Made by a program: the position numbers and the translations under genes. Positions 1 through 7,322 of a DNA stretch of 8,708 nucleotides are shown here, one piece after another. A model generated the notes under the pieces. It was given only the letters and a program-made list of their open reading frames with translations, had not been told where the DNA came from and did no database searches. The first letter of the stretch is position 1, and each line of letters opens with the position of its first letter. This DNA is from Collinsella sp. (lineage in GTDB: Bacteria > Actinomycetota > Coriobacteriia > Coriobacteriales > Coriobacteriaceae). Where the stretch lies: assembly GCA_018373675.1 (NCBI GenBank), contig JAHAGQ010000039.1, positions 1 to 8,708 of the forward strand, read 5' to 3'.

Positions 1-97
1 TGGGCTTGTCGTAGACCGGCAGCAGCTGCTTGGAGGTCACGAGCGTGAGCGGGTACAGGCGGGTGCCGGACCCGCCGGCGAGGATGATGCCTTTCAT
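1..97 (-). CDS. rfbA: Glucose-1-phosphate thymidylyltransferase, N-terminal part (runs off the left edge)
   Basis: The visible 32 residues begin MKGIILAGGSGTRLYPLT and end SKQLLPVYDKP. This is the nucleotide-binding signature of RfbA/RmlA: the GGSGTR loop at residues 8-13, then the K-Q-LLPVYDKP segment. The family joins dTTP and glucose-1-phosphate to make dTDP-glucose in the cytoplasm, the first step toward dTDP-L-rhamnose and other dTDP-deoxysugars. The ATG at 97-95 is the natural family start. Upstream spacing from the flippase stop is 31 bases, with only a weak GGAT/AGGAT ribosome-binding sequence, so it is probably co-transcribed with the genes to its right. GC here is high (39 of 60 in bases 1-60), unlike the adjacent flippase, which marks it as part of the conserved flank. 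Most of the gene lies outside the window, so whether it is intact and whether rfbB/C/D follow cannot be seen. Confidence 0.93.
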   Translation of the reverse strand, partial: MKGIILAGGSGTRLYPLTLVTSKQLLPVYDKP

Positions 98-128
98 ATC
101 CTAATCCAATCTAATTGAATGACATTAA

Positions 129-1538
129 CTAATGCTTAAGCCTGCTCAAACGCGAGGCGACGTTTTTCAATTCAGAATGATTAAGTAAAAGATAGCCAAT
201 ATAAACTATCGAATACAGGAGTGCCGCCACTCCACCGGGCATGAGCTCGGTAAATAAGACGAAGGCAACTGTAAGCAAAATCTCCTGGAACGGCCTGGAC
301 GAACCCGCAGCACTTAACCTTTCATTTAAATATAGTTCGGACCACAGCGACCTTCCGATAATGCAGATTACAGCGCCACACAGGACAGCATCGAGTGAAT
401 CGAGAGCGAGAACACCGAATACCGAAAAGACGGTGCTGCAAATAACGGCAACGATATTCAACTTCAGGAGCAGCTGTTCTTTACGAAGAACCTTGAAATA
501 GGTAGTACAACAAAGGCTCATCTTTGTATTAAAGACGCATATCGGGAGTAAGAGCGCAAAATATCTAAAGCTTTCGGAATATTGAGGAAGCCATGCCCCC
601 AAAAACCAAACCATAGGGAAATAGAGTAAGTAGATCGCAGGGAAGATAAGCTCGATAGAATTTCTTATGCCAATGTAAAAACGAACCCTCTCATCATCAG
701 AGCCTGTCCTAAGGGCAGGAAATAAGACCATGCTCGCCTGCGAGACGAAAGTGATGAAGAAATTTACCAGAGAAAGGGAGAACGAAATTTTTGCAAAGGC
801 GACAATACCCCAAAAATGATCGATAAGAAACCTGGATACGCCGAGGATCAGTGTGTCGGCGATATTCGCAATCATCAGCTTTACGCCAACGACGATGCTG
901 CGCGTACCATCCTTAAGTGCATTGCCAAAAGACATCGATTTAACGCGCAGGATATCTTTGCCCATCCAGGAACAATATATGAGCGCGATAATCTTCGAGA
1001 CGAGATACGCATAGACATAGGGGTGGTAATCCGAAACCTTAAATCCAATTAGAACAAGGAGAGGGACCAGGAACACCAGCCTGTCTAGCATTGTGGAGAA
1101 CGAAAAGAGCTTAGTTTCATTCATGGCCTGAAAGACAAAGCCCAAATAACTTGTCAGGTTATAGACGACGGTGTAAAGCGCAAATGACGCGACAACAAAA
1201 AATCGATTTGCATCATCGACAAGAGGCAGAGAAGCTAAAGTGATGCCGAGGCAAATCACTGCTTGAAAACAAGCACCGAAGATATATTGAGATTTGATCG
1301 AGCTCTTATCGATTTCCTCACGAGAGAGACCGCCGTTGATCAGGTAGACACCATCGTTCAGGCCAAGGTGGAAAAAGCCAGAATAGGTCGTATAGAACAT
1401 GAACAGCTGCCAATAACCATAATCGGCAACACCGACGATTTTCGGCACGAGCAGCGACATGACGACACTGACCGATAGAGAAATAAACTGTGCAGCAAAC
1501 GCAATCATAGTGTTGCGTGCAATAGACGAATAATTCAT
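129..1538 (-). CDS. Wzx-like oligosaccharide flippase (multi-pass membrane protein)
   Basis: This 469-residue integral membrane protein has the size and layout of MOP/MVF-superfamily polysaccharide flippases, which move undecaprenyl-pyrophosphate-linked repeat units from the inner to the outer face of the cytoplasmic membrane. Repeated hydrophobic stretches are visible, roughly at residues 11-31, 85-106, 112-138, 152-166, 174-190, 245-272, 298-315, 325-345, 358-380, 384-397 and 418-452. They are separated by short charged loops, and there is no signal peptide other than the first membrane segment. The N-terminal region with GYWQLF (41-46) and HLGLNDGVY (57-65) resembles the 'lipopolysaccharide biosynthesis protein' branch found in exopolysaccharide loci. 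The ATG is preceded by GAGGT with a short 3-base spacer. It follows the polymerase gene by 33 bases. It is AT-rich relative to the flanks (23 G+C in bases 601-660). The substrate cannot be inferred. Confidence 0.88.
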   Translation of the reverse strand: MNYSSIARNTMIAFAAQFISLSVSVVMSLLVPKIVGVADYGYWQLFMFYTTYSGFFHLGLNDGVYLINGGLSREEIDKSSIKSQYIFGACFQAVICLGITLASLPLVDDANRFFVVASFALYTVVYNLTSYLGFVFQAMNETKLFSFSTMLDRLVFLVPLLVLIGFKVSDYHPYVYAYLVSKIIALIYCSWMGKDILRVKSMSFGNALKDGTRSIVVGVKLMIANIADTLILGVSRFLIDHFWGIVAFAKISFSLSLVNFFITFVSQASMVLFPALRTGSDDERVRFYIGIRNSIELIFPAIYLLYFPMVWFLGAWLPQYSESFRYFALLLPICVFNTKMSLCCTTYFKVLRKEQLLLKLNIVAVICSTVFSVFGVLALDSLDAVLCGAVICIIGRSLWSELYLNERLSAAGSSRPFQEILLTVAFVLFTELMPGGVAALLYSIVYIGYLLLNHSELKNVASRLSRLKH

Positions 1539-1571
1539 TTGACCTCGTTTGATTAAACTATCAACCTTGAT

Positions 1572-2804
1572 TTATTCAGAAATCAAAATAGGCCCTGACT
1601 CACACAAATTTGAATGCCGAGCACTCGCTCTGCCCAGGGCGAGTCCACAGGTAGCGAACAAGATCACCGTTGGCACCCACCAACCAAGCTCGCAGTAAAA
1701 CATGAACTCCGCACAGCATATACAGGAAACGGAAAAAAGCACTTGATCAAGTTCACAATCTGACTTGAACGAACTGATGCCAGCGGAAATCAGCAAGGAT
1801 GCAAAACTACAAATTCCAAGAAAACCATATTCATACAGCATTGCAAGGAAACCGTTGTCTACCGTTGAAAAACCACTGATTTCAACTGTGGTGTCCAACA
1901 TGGTTATGCGACTACTGCCATAACCATTTCCAGTAAGCCAAAACAGCGGTTTGCTTAGGAAGCTATGAATAATGTAGGAAATCGCTCCAGAGCGCTGGCT
2001 ATATGACACATCAGTTTCAAGTTCACCAAATCGTGAACCAACAAAGTTAAACAGACCAGACTTGTAAAGCATGAAAACGAGCAGCAATACAGCTGGGGTT
2101 AAAAGGGCAATTAAATTCCATTTAGAATACTCAGGATTCTTTAGGCGAAAAACCAGGTACACCAATGCTGAAGCCGTGAGAATGATCCAAGCGCTACGGC
2201 TCTTTGTCAGAAGCAGAGCGACCAAAAGAACCACAGAGTATAAGAGACGTTTCATTTTGCTTGTCTCCAATTTAAAGTTGATTACCACCGCAATAACTAT
2301 CATTTGACCAAATACGATTGCATGTCCGAAAAAACTACGCAGTCGATACAGAGATGGATTATCAATCGTTATAGTTTGCAGAAAAGAAAAAGAACCATTT
2401 GTAACTAATCGTTGACCTAAAACAATTTCAAGGACAAAGCTAAATAGGCAGGCGAACACGGTTATATTGCGAAGCATGAGCAATGCAGCCCCAACCCAGC
2501 CATCGTTCTTTTCTTTACCGTAAATAAAACCAAGAAGAATACAGAAGAAGTACGAGCAGACCGTAAGGAGGGATTCATCCATGCTTCGGGACGCAAACGC
2601 AATGGCAGAAAAGAAAATTATCGCGCCCGACACGGCAACAGGAATGGCGTTATCTAAAAGAACTTTATAAAGACGCCCAGAAAGAACTTCTTTGAAAACG
2701 AGCAATCCTAGAACTATAAAAAATAACCCTTTAACAGGAGAAATAACGCTTAGGATTGCGGCGAAAATCAAAATAGTGAATTCGTTAGTTAAGAGCTCAA
2801 GCAT
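1572..2804 (-). CDS. Wzy-like polysaccharide polymerase / O-antigen ligase-family membrane protein
   Basis: The 410-residue multi-pass membrane protein carries the scattered motifs of the Wzy_C/O-antigen ligase-polymerase superfamily. These are FFGHAIVFG (158-166), LLTKSRSAW (198-206) at a membrane edge, a long non-hydrophobic loop near 254-315 with RSGAI (271-275) and GNGYGSS (292-298), then VDNGFLAMLYEYGFLG (315-330). In known members the large outer loop and its conserved arginines act on undecaprenyl-linked repeat units at the outer membrane face, transferring the growing chain onto the next repeat. Because a flippase gene follows directly, polymerase is favoured over ligase. The start lies 9 bases after the GT2 stop. 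Its ribosome-binding sequence is weak (an AGG 9 bases ahead of ATG), so expression may depend on coupling to the gene before it. Bases 2101-2160 contain only 21 G+C, among the lowest GC sampled in the window. Sequence of this family diverges fast, so the glycosidic linkage cannot be predicted. Confidence 0.86.
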   Translation of the reverse strand: MLELLTNEFTILIFAAILSVISPVKGLFFIVLGLLVFKEVLSGRLYKVLLDNAIPVAVSGAIIFFSAIAFASRSMDESLLTVCSYFFCILLGFIYGKEKNDGWVGAALLMLRNITVFACLFSFVLEIVLGQRLVTNGSFSFLQTITIDNPSLYRLRSFFGHAIVFGQMIVIAVVINFKLETSKMKRLLYSVVLLVALLLTKSRSAWIILTASALVYLVFRLKNPEYSKWNLIALLTPAVLLLVFMLYKSGLFNFVGSRFGELETDVSYSQRSGAISYIIHSFLSKPLFWLTGNGYGSSRITMLDTTVEISGFSTVDNGFLAMLYEYGFLGICSFASLLISAGISSFKSDCELDQVLFSVSCICCAEFMFYCELGWWVPTVILFATCGLALGRASARHSNLCESGPILISE

Positions 2805-2813
2805 TCTAAACGC

Positions 2814-3758
2814 CTACTTACTGTCACCGGAACTGATTAAGGCCTTTAAATCACCAAGCAGGGAACAATTTGACAGTTCATACTCACGATATTTTAAAAT
2901 GATGCCTAGATCGCTAATTTTTAGACCGCCTTCAAGCAAGTGCATACGGGCATCCAAAACAGAACGGTAATGTTCTATATGTGTAGAAGAACCACGATAA
3001 TCACCAGGATTGCTACTGCAGTATTCTTCTAAAGCATTAGAAAACCTCAGACACATCTCTATCTCACCAATACGAGATCTCTTATCAAGGTAACGCATCT
3101 CGGTTGCATTAGAGTCATGTCTACGGAATCGAATCAAGGGCCGATTCAAGAGCCTGAGGGTTCCCTTCAACAAAGAGAATCGCCACAGCATTCCGTCATG
3201 CGCAAAATCATCCTGCCAATATGGCAAGATTTCTCTAATAAAGTTCGATTTAACAGCATATGAGCATCCAGGTCGACGTACTGCCATAAACTTTTCGTCA
3301 AAAGACGGAGCATCCAAATCATCAACAGATTTGGCATTATCAACTGCACCATATACTCTTACTTTTTTACCGCCATCTTCATAAAACGGCTCGACGGCAC
3401 AGCATAGGACGTCAATCGAAGGATCCTTCTGGAGAATCGAGGACATCACAGCGATTTTATCCAAATCCCAGATATCGTCCTGATCACACGGAAATACGAT
3501 ACAGTCGTTTTTAGACGCAAGGTCGAGAAGTGCCTTGAAACTTTTGCGCCAGCCGAAATTCGAACAGTTTCTGCTGAGGGTCCAATTACTGAGACTGTAT
3601 TTCTCGATGTATCTGCAAATAAGATCGAACGAGCCATCCGTCGAGCAATCATCCGCGATTAGTACTCGGTCCGGAGACACTGTCTGAAGTCTTAAGCTAT
3701 CTAGCTGCTCAGTAAGATATCGCGTGCCGTTGTAAACTGACATCACAACCGTAACCAT
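2814..3758 (-). CDS. GT2-family glycosyltransferase (GT-A fold, possibly rhamnosyltransferase-like)
   Basis: The 314-residue soluble protein opens with the GT-A nucleotide-sugar fold: VTVVMSVYNG at 2-11, ADDCSTDG at 35-42 and FPCDQDDIW at 89-97. The aspartates of DQDD are the expected metal/UDP- or dTDP-sugar ligands. HDG at 187-189 is a plausible site for the catalytic base. FRRHDSNATE at 211-220 matches the 'RxHxxN' element common in this GT2 branch, which includes many rhamnosyltransferases. It would add one sugar to the lipid-linked repeat on the cytoplasmic side. The presence of rfbA downstream makes dTDP-L-rhamnose an attractive donor, but that is inference. The ATG is set by an AAGG six bases upstream and lies 17 bases after the preceding stop. 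There is no membrane segment; the C-terminal ~70 residues are variable and probably helical. Confidence 0.9.
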   Translation of the reverse strand: MVTVVMSVYNGTRYLTEQLDSLRLQTVSPDRVLIADDCSTDGSFDLICRYIEKYSLSNWTLSRNCSNFGWRKSFKALLDLASKNDCIVFPCDQDDIWDLDKIAVMSSILQKDPSIDVLCCAVEPFYEDGGKKVRVYGAVDNAKSVDDLDAPSFDEKFMAVRRPGCSYAVKSNFIREILPYWQDDFAHDGMLWRFSLLKGTLRLLNRPLIRFRRHDSNATEMRYLDKRSRIGEIEMCLRFSNALEEYCSSNPGDYRGSSTHIEHYRSVLDARMHLLEGGLKISDLGIILKYREYELSNCSLLGDLKALISSGDSK

Positions 3759-3775
3759 TAAAAACCTTCATCCAA

Positions 3776-4993
3776 TTAAAGCTCAACCATTAGTTGATCG
3801 TAAATACCGATAAGACGTTCTACATACGCGGTCTTTTCGAGGCAGCTGAAGTCCGCCTTCTCAACTGCCTCCCTGTAACGCGAGTAAACATCAGAATCGA
3901 GCATATTGACCATTGCGTCAGATAGCGACTCCACACTACCTGCGCTGAAGATCTCGCCGAGACCTTTTGACATCACAAAGGAGGCCGCATCGCCGACATC
4001 CGAAACAATACACGGCAGGCCGGCGGCAATCATTGCTTCATAAGCGACGAGCCCGAACGTCTCTCGACAAACAGAAGGCATGACGATAGCGCGAGATTGC
4101 CTCATGACGGAAAGAACTTCATCATGAGGCAAGGAACCCATGAATCTGATATCTGGATAGCTATCCGACAACCTCTTCAATTCGGTACCGTCGCCAATGA
4201 CGATCGCATTCACGCCCGCCCGACAGACCGCTTCGCAAAACAAGTCACAGCCTTTCTCTGGACTTAAACGGCCGACAAATAGGTATGCCGAAGAATCTCC
4301 TTCGGAATCATCTTGAGACTTAGCCGCATCAACATAGTTTAAGCAGTCATACCGTTCAGAATTCCACGCTAGATGAGGTTCGATCAACCGACGGCTGGAG
4401 TCGGAGACAAAGGCAACCGCCGGGCGAAGCGAGCCTAAAACATGGTTCTGCACGGAGAAACGAACGGACCGGTACAATTTTTGGGCATAAGAGCGCTTGT
4501 CACAGTTGTGCAGCAGGCACTTCGGAGAACCGGGGGCGATTCCGCAGTTACAATGATTCACATAGTCGTAGAGCCCGCCGTTAGAGCAAACAAGGAAGTA
4601 CTCATGGGCGGTAATGAGACATTTGAAGCCCCGTCGCCCTATTACCCTGAATATAGAGGGAGAAAGGGAGTGCGTCCAAGAATGCACATGAACGACCGCC
4701 GTTTCTGGGTCAAGCTGCTTGAGCAAATCATCCAGCGCCGTTTCCGATCGTCGGTTCCAGATGCCCTGGACAGCACCAGAGACGCCACCGTTCAAAACAT
4801 CGCCCTGTCCGCAATTAACGCATATGACTCCCGATTCGACCAAAGCCGGATCGGGATCTCCCAGCGCTGAGAAGAAATAGCTGTTAAGCCCCATCTTCGC
4901 CAATGCCGAAGCTGTCTCAATTGCGATTTTTGAAGCTCCGCCCCCGATATGGGGACGGTCGCAAATCGTAATCGCTGTGGTAAGGCTACTCAT
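3776..4993 (-). CDS. GT4-family glycosyltransferase with a cysteine-rich insertion
   Basis: This 405-residue GT-B fold enzyme has a glycine-rich N-terminal acceptor-side loop (PHIGGGASK, 14-22), VHVHSW (101-106), LFVGRLSPEKG (238-248), VIGDG (265-269) and the GT4 EX7E signature ETFGLVAYE (311-319). The EX7E glutamates hold the donor sugar and nucleotide. It should transfer a sugar, with retention, onto the growing lipid-linked oligosaccharide in the cytoplasm. After HEYF the N-terminal domain has five clustered cysteines (136, 148, 150, 159, 164). From memory, this arrangement recurs in a subgroup of GT4 enzymes and could bind a metal. The ATG at 4993 overlaps the end of the upstream iron-sulfur gene by 8 bases, with only a weak GGGAAC ahead of it, so translation is probably coupled. 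GC is intermediate. Donor and linkage are unknown. Confidence 0.9.
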   Translation of the reverse strand: MSSLTTAITICDRPHIGGGASKIAIETASALAKMGLNSYFFSALGDPDPALVESGVICVNCGQGDVLNGGVSGAVQGIWNRRSETALDDLLKQLDPETAVVHVHSWTHSLSPSIFRVIGRRGFKCLITAHEYFLVCSNGGLYDYVNHCNCGIAPGSPKCLLHNCDKRSYAQKLYRSVRFSVQNHVLGSLRPAVAFVSDSSRRLIEPHLAWNSERYDCLNYVDAAKSQDDSEGDSSAYLFVGRLSPEKGCDLFCEAVCRAGVNAIVIGDGTELKRLSDSYPDIRFMGSLPHDEVLSVMRQSRAIVMPSVCRETFGLVAYEAMIAAGLPCIVSDVGDAASFVMSKGLGEIFSAGSVESLSDAMVNMLDSDVYSRYREAVEKADFSCLEKTAYVERLIGIYDQLMVEL

Positions 4994-6191
4994 GTGCGTT
5001 CCCAGGTTTAATGGATCGGACCAAACGTTTCACGCTCAACCGCATCGAAGGCGGAAGCATTTTTTTCACACGGTCGAAAAGGGTCACTTTGGGAACCAAG
5101 ACGGAATCAAAGATCCCCGACCCCAGTGCCTCGTACTGAGCGATGACCGCATCGCGCCTCTCTTCAAGGCCTGAGCGCTTATTAGGGTTTTCATGCAGGA
5201 GCACGTCATTCGCTGCAACGTCGTTGTTAGAATAGGCAGCGCAATCGCCTATCTCATCAATCAGCTTGGCGCCGCGCTCGGTCTTCACGATAACGGCTGA
5301 GATGCCCTTCTCAGGATGTGCGCAGTCTTTGGCGGAATCAGAACGCCAGGAATCACCGAGAATAAGGTCAGCGGGGCTTTCGCACCCTCTGAAGGGACAA
5401 CTATAGCAAGACGATCTGCTGATCATGCCTTTGATATAGGACCCATAAAACGGGTCGAATGCGGCGGGCCTCTTTATAATCCTGCCGTCGGACAACTCAA
5501 TCTTTATGTTATGGCCCCAACCGAATTTCGATTTATCTCTAAAAGTCAGTGCGGTGACATCGGACTTCTCACGAAGCTCGAGCCAGTCAACATAGGAACG
5601 GAACATGGAAGAGCTTGGCACACCGTGGCAAACAACGCTGACGGTTGTCAGCCCATCCATCGGTTTACCCAAATAGAGACGCAGTGCCGAAACCTGGCAA
5701 GGAGTACCACTAAACAGTACATGCTTGCCGGATTTGAGATCGCTGAGCACTTCGGGATACGATTCGCTAGCATCGCTCTGGACATATTTGGACTTTTGCA
5801 GGAGCGCGATATCGGCAAGCTCGGATATACCGATATGCCTGACGTGATCGACGCCATCCCAGGCGGCGCCGTAAACGCGCCCGCCGTCCGAAAGTATCCG
5901 TTTCGCAAGAAGGGAGAAGACACCGCCGGACGAACTTTGCGCGAGCTCGTCCGGGTCATCGCTCTGCAAGACAGCGGCGCGGATGGTCTCCGAGTCCGCG
6001 TCGACTTGGTTTTCCGCCGGACAGGTACGCAGGCAAAGACCGCAGGAGGTGCATCTCGCTGCGTCCACCACGGGGTATTCGAAACCATCGGGCGAGGTAC
6101 GCATAGTAATAGCGGAAAAAGGGCATTTGGCCGCGCAAGCTCCGCAACCAAAGCAGGCCCGGTGAGAAACTGTGTCGATGTTCTTGCTCAA
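4986..6191 (-). CDS. Iron-sulfur FrhB-like protein (coenzyme F420 hydrogenase/dehydrogenase beta subunit family)
   Basis: The 401-residue protein starts with a bacterial 2[4Fe-4S] ferredoxin domain: cysteines 13, 16, 19, 23 and 47, 50, 53, 57, each set as CxxCxxCxxxCP. An FrhB-type domain follows, with QSSSGGVFS (85-93), GTPCQ (162-166), VCHGVPS (187-193), CYSCPFRGC (262-270) and LILGDSW (276-282). FrhB relatives carry flavin and an Fe-S cluster and pass electrons to or from F420 or another acceptor. Homologues without any hydrogenase partner are common in polysaccharide loci, but their reaction is not established as far as I know. No membrane segment or export signal is seen, so it should be cytoplasmic. 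The start is TTG: the first internal ATG (residue 30) would remove the first cluster, while TTG sits behind a strong AGGGGGAAG. It lies 12 bases after the pyruvyl transferase-family gene and overlaps the next gene. A redox role in making or modifying a sugar is inference. Confidence 0.9.
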   Translation of the reverse strand: MSKNIDTVSHRACFGCGACAAKCPFSAITMRTSPDGFEYPVVDAARCTSCGLCLRTCPAENQVDADSETIRAAVLQSDDPDELAQSSSGGVFSLLAKRILSDGGRVYGAAWDGVDHVRHIGISELADIALLQKSKYVQSDASESYPEVLSDLKSGKHVLFSGTPCQVSALRLYLGKPMDGLTTVSVVCHGVPSSSMFRSYVDWLELREKSDVTALTFRDKSKFGWGHNIKIELSDGRIIKRPAAFDPFYGSYIKGMISRSSCYSCPFRGCESPADLILGDSWRSDSAKDCAHPEKGISAVIVKTERGAKLIDEIGDCAAYSNNDVAANDVLLHENPNKRSGLEERRDAVIAQYEALGSGIFDSVLVPKVTLFDRVKKMLPPSMRLSVKRLVRSIKPGNAHE

Positions 6192-6206
6192 GCTAACTTC
6201 CCCCTA
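6192..6206 (-). promoter_or_regulatory. Ribosome-binding site that fixes a TTG start
   Basis: On the minus strand AGGGGGAAG (6205-6197) stands 5 bases before TTG (6191-6189); the AGGGGG core is 8 bases away. The site begins inside the TAG stop of the preceding gene. No ATG or GTG in frame keeps the first cluster cysteines equally well, so this site supports the rare start of the Fe-S protein. Confidence 0.75.
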
Positions 6207-7322
6207 TTGCTCAAGAGCATCCAAGAGCCATTTTTTCGAAAACGTGATGAGCGACTCCACGTCGGACAGTCGCTTCTCATAGCCCTCGATTTCCGTAGCG
6301 TTCATGTGGCTGTCATAGCCATCTAGCAGACGATCCTCGGTATTCGAGAGCCTCGAGAGGCTCTCAACTCGAGAGTTTTGAGAGCGTTTGTCGGTCTCCT
6401 CAAATCTCTTGAAGCAGTAATAGTCTTTGCGGAAAATTTGAGAAAACAGCGTACCGTGCAGCGAATCGGTTAACACGAACCGCGCGCTCGCCAGATACGC
6501 GAGCCATTCATCGGGACCAAGCCCGTAACGCGGATTGAGCTGCTCGTCGACAGAATTTTTACCTGAACCGACAAGCGTCACGACCTCGCAGCCGAGCTCT
6601 TTTGAAATCGAATCGACAGCTTTCCTGTAAAACGGCCTATTCCCAAGGAAATAGCAGACGATTTTTCCGGGCTCAGGACATTTACCGTTGATGAGCGGGG
6701 CCCAGTCCTCTTTCGACAGGAGCAGGACAGGGTCCACAACTTGTGAAGGGCGCTCGAGACCGAGGGATTCGACGAAATCCGCACCTGCATCTTCACGAAC
6801 AGACACGGAGCTGAACGTTTTAATCAGATCGGTAATGATCTTTTTCTTCCTCTGTGTGGTACTAGTGACACCGAAGCTGGGCGCATACGCGATTCGCTTA
6901 TCACTGTCGCCCAAAAAGGAGAGATAGAAATTCCTGTTCAAAAGATAAGGCGACCAAATCTGATCCGACCCACAGACATACGCATCGTATTTACCCCGCA
7001 AACCGACCAGCCCGTCTGTATCGGTAATCCTGTCAGTGGTCTCGATATTCTGACTCAAAAAGCGACTGAAAACGTCAGCCGTCGAGGAGCCGAAGTCGTC
7101 GTGCTCCTTCTTACGATTGAGCAGCTCGTGTGCCTTACCGGCAAACAAATCAAAGGAGTTCCGGTTGATAGCCCAGTTCAAAAGCTTTTCTTTGACGCTG
7201 GGAAGATAGTCAGCGTCAACAACGTCATGCCCTTCGAACTTCAAAAAGCGCTGCAGGGCATAAGCCTGAAGCAGCGTGCCGAAATTTTGATTATGCAGCC
7301 ACGTTAAAATACAAATTTTCAT
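6204..7322 (-). CDS. Polysaccharide pyruvyl transferase-family protein
   Basis: The 372-residue cytoplasmic protein matches the polysaccharide pyruvyl transferase family (PS_pyruv_trans, related to CsaB and WcaK). It has NFGTLLQAYALQRFL at 13-27, YVCGSDQIW at 115-123, IAYAPSFG at 144-151, SVREDAG at 174-180, VVDPVLLL at 195-202 and a C-terminal TDSLHGTLFSQIF at 285-297. Characterised members transfer the enolpyruvyl group of phosphoenolpyruvate to a sugar as a ketal, which gives the polymer a negative charge. The NFGT/GSDQIW branch seen here is the one often found beside FrhB-like proteins, and its activity is less certain than that of CsaB. The ATG shares one base with the upstream GT4 stop (TAATG), and only a weak GGTGA precedes it, which suggests translational coupling. 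The following Fe-S gene starts 12 bases after its stop. Near the C-terminal coding region lies a 9-bp-arm inverted repeat. Confidence 0.88.
   Translation of the reverse strand: MKICILTWLHNQNFGTLLQAYALQRFLKFEGHDVVDADYLPSVKEKLLNWAINRNSFDLFAGKAHELLNRKKEHDDFGSSTADVFSRFLSQNIETTDRITDTDGLVGLRGKYDAYVCGSDQIWSPYLLNRNFYLSFLGDSDKRIAYAPSFGVTSTTQRKKKIITDLIKTFSSVSVREDAGADFVESLGLERPSQVVDPVLLLSKEDWAPLINGKCPEPGKIVCYFLGNRPFYRKAVDSISKELGCEVVTLVGSGKNSVDEQLNPRYGLGPDEWLAYLASARFVLTDSLHGTLFSQIFRKDYYCFKRFEETDKRSQNSRVESLSRLSNTEDRLLDGYDSHMNATEIEGYEKRLSDVESLITFSKKWLLDALEQ
6346..6377. repeat. Two adjacent short inverted repeats inside the pyruvyl transferase-family gene
   Basis: Bases 6346-6365 form a near-perfect palindrome: 9-base arms GAGAGCCTC/GAGGCTCTC around a 2-base centre. 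Directly next, 6366-6377 is AACTC-GA-GAGTT, 5-base arms with the same GA centre. Both share the core CTCGAGAG. They lie in coding sequence for residues around 316-326, rich in Ser, Leu and Arg, so they may be a chance result of repeated TCT/CTC/CGA codons. They are not followed by a T-run on the minus strand and do not look like a terminator. Confidence 0.5.

Noticed and set aside
98..128. Possible internal promoter before rfbA
   Set aside because: The 31-base spacer is AT-rich but shows no convincing -35/-10 pair; read-through from the flippase gene explains expression as well.
1549..1571. TTGAT/ATCAA inverted repeats in the 33-base gap between polymerase and flippase genes
   Set aside because: Only 5-base AT-rich arms with no T-run; too weak to be a terminator or operator, and such matches are common by chance in AT-rich spacers.
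4442..4870. A 142-codon plus-strand frame opposite the cysteine-rich GT4 gene
   Set aside because: No recognisable domain, and it covers conserved parts of the GT4 on the other strand; best explained as a shadow frame.
5648..6151. A 167-codon minus-strand frame overlapping the Fe-S gene in another frame
   Set aside because: Proline/arginine-rich, motif-free translation; the competing frame carries all ferredoxin and FrhB motifs.
5316..6326. A 336-codon open frame on the plus strand, antisense to the Fe-S and pyruvyl transferase-family genes
   Set aside because: It lies entirely opposite two well-supported genes, has no recognisable motifs, and long antisense frames are expected in moderately high-GC coding DNA.
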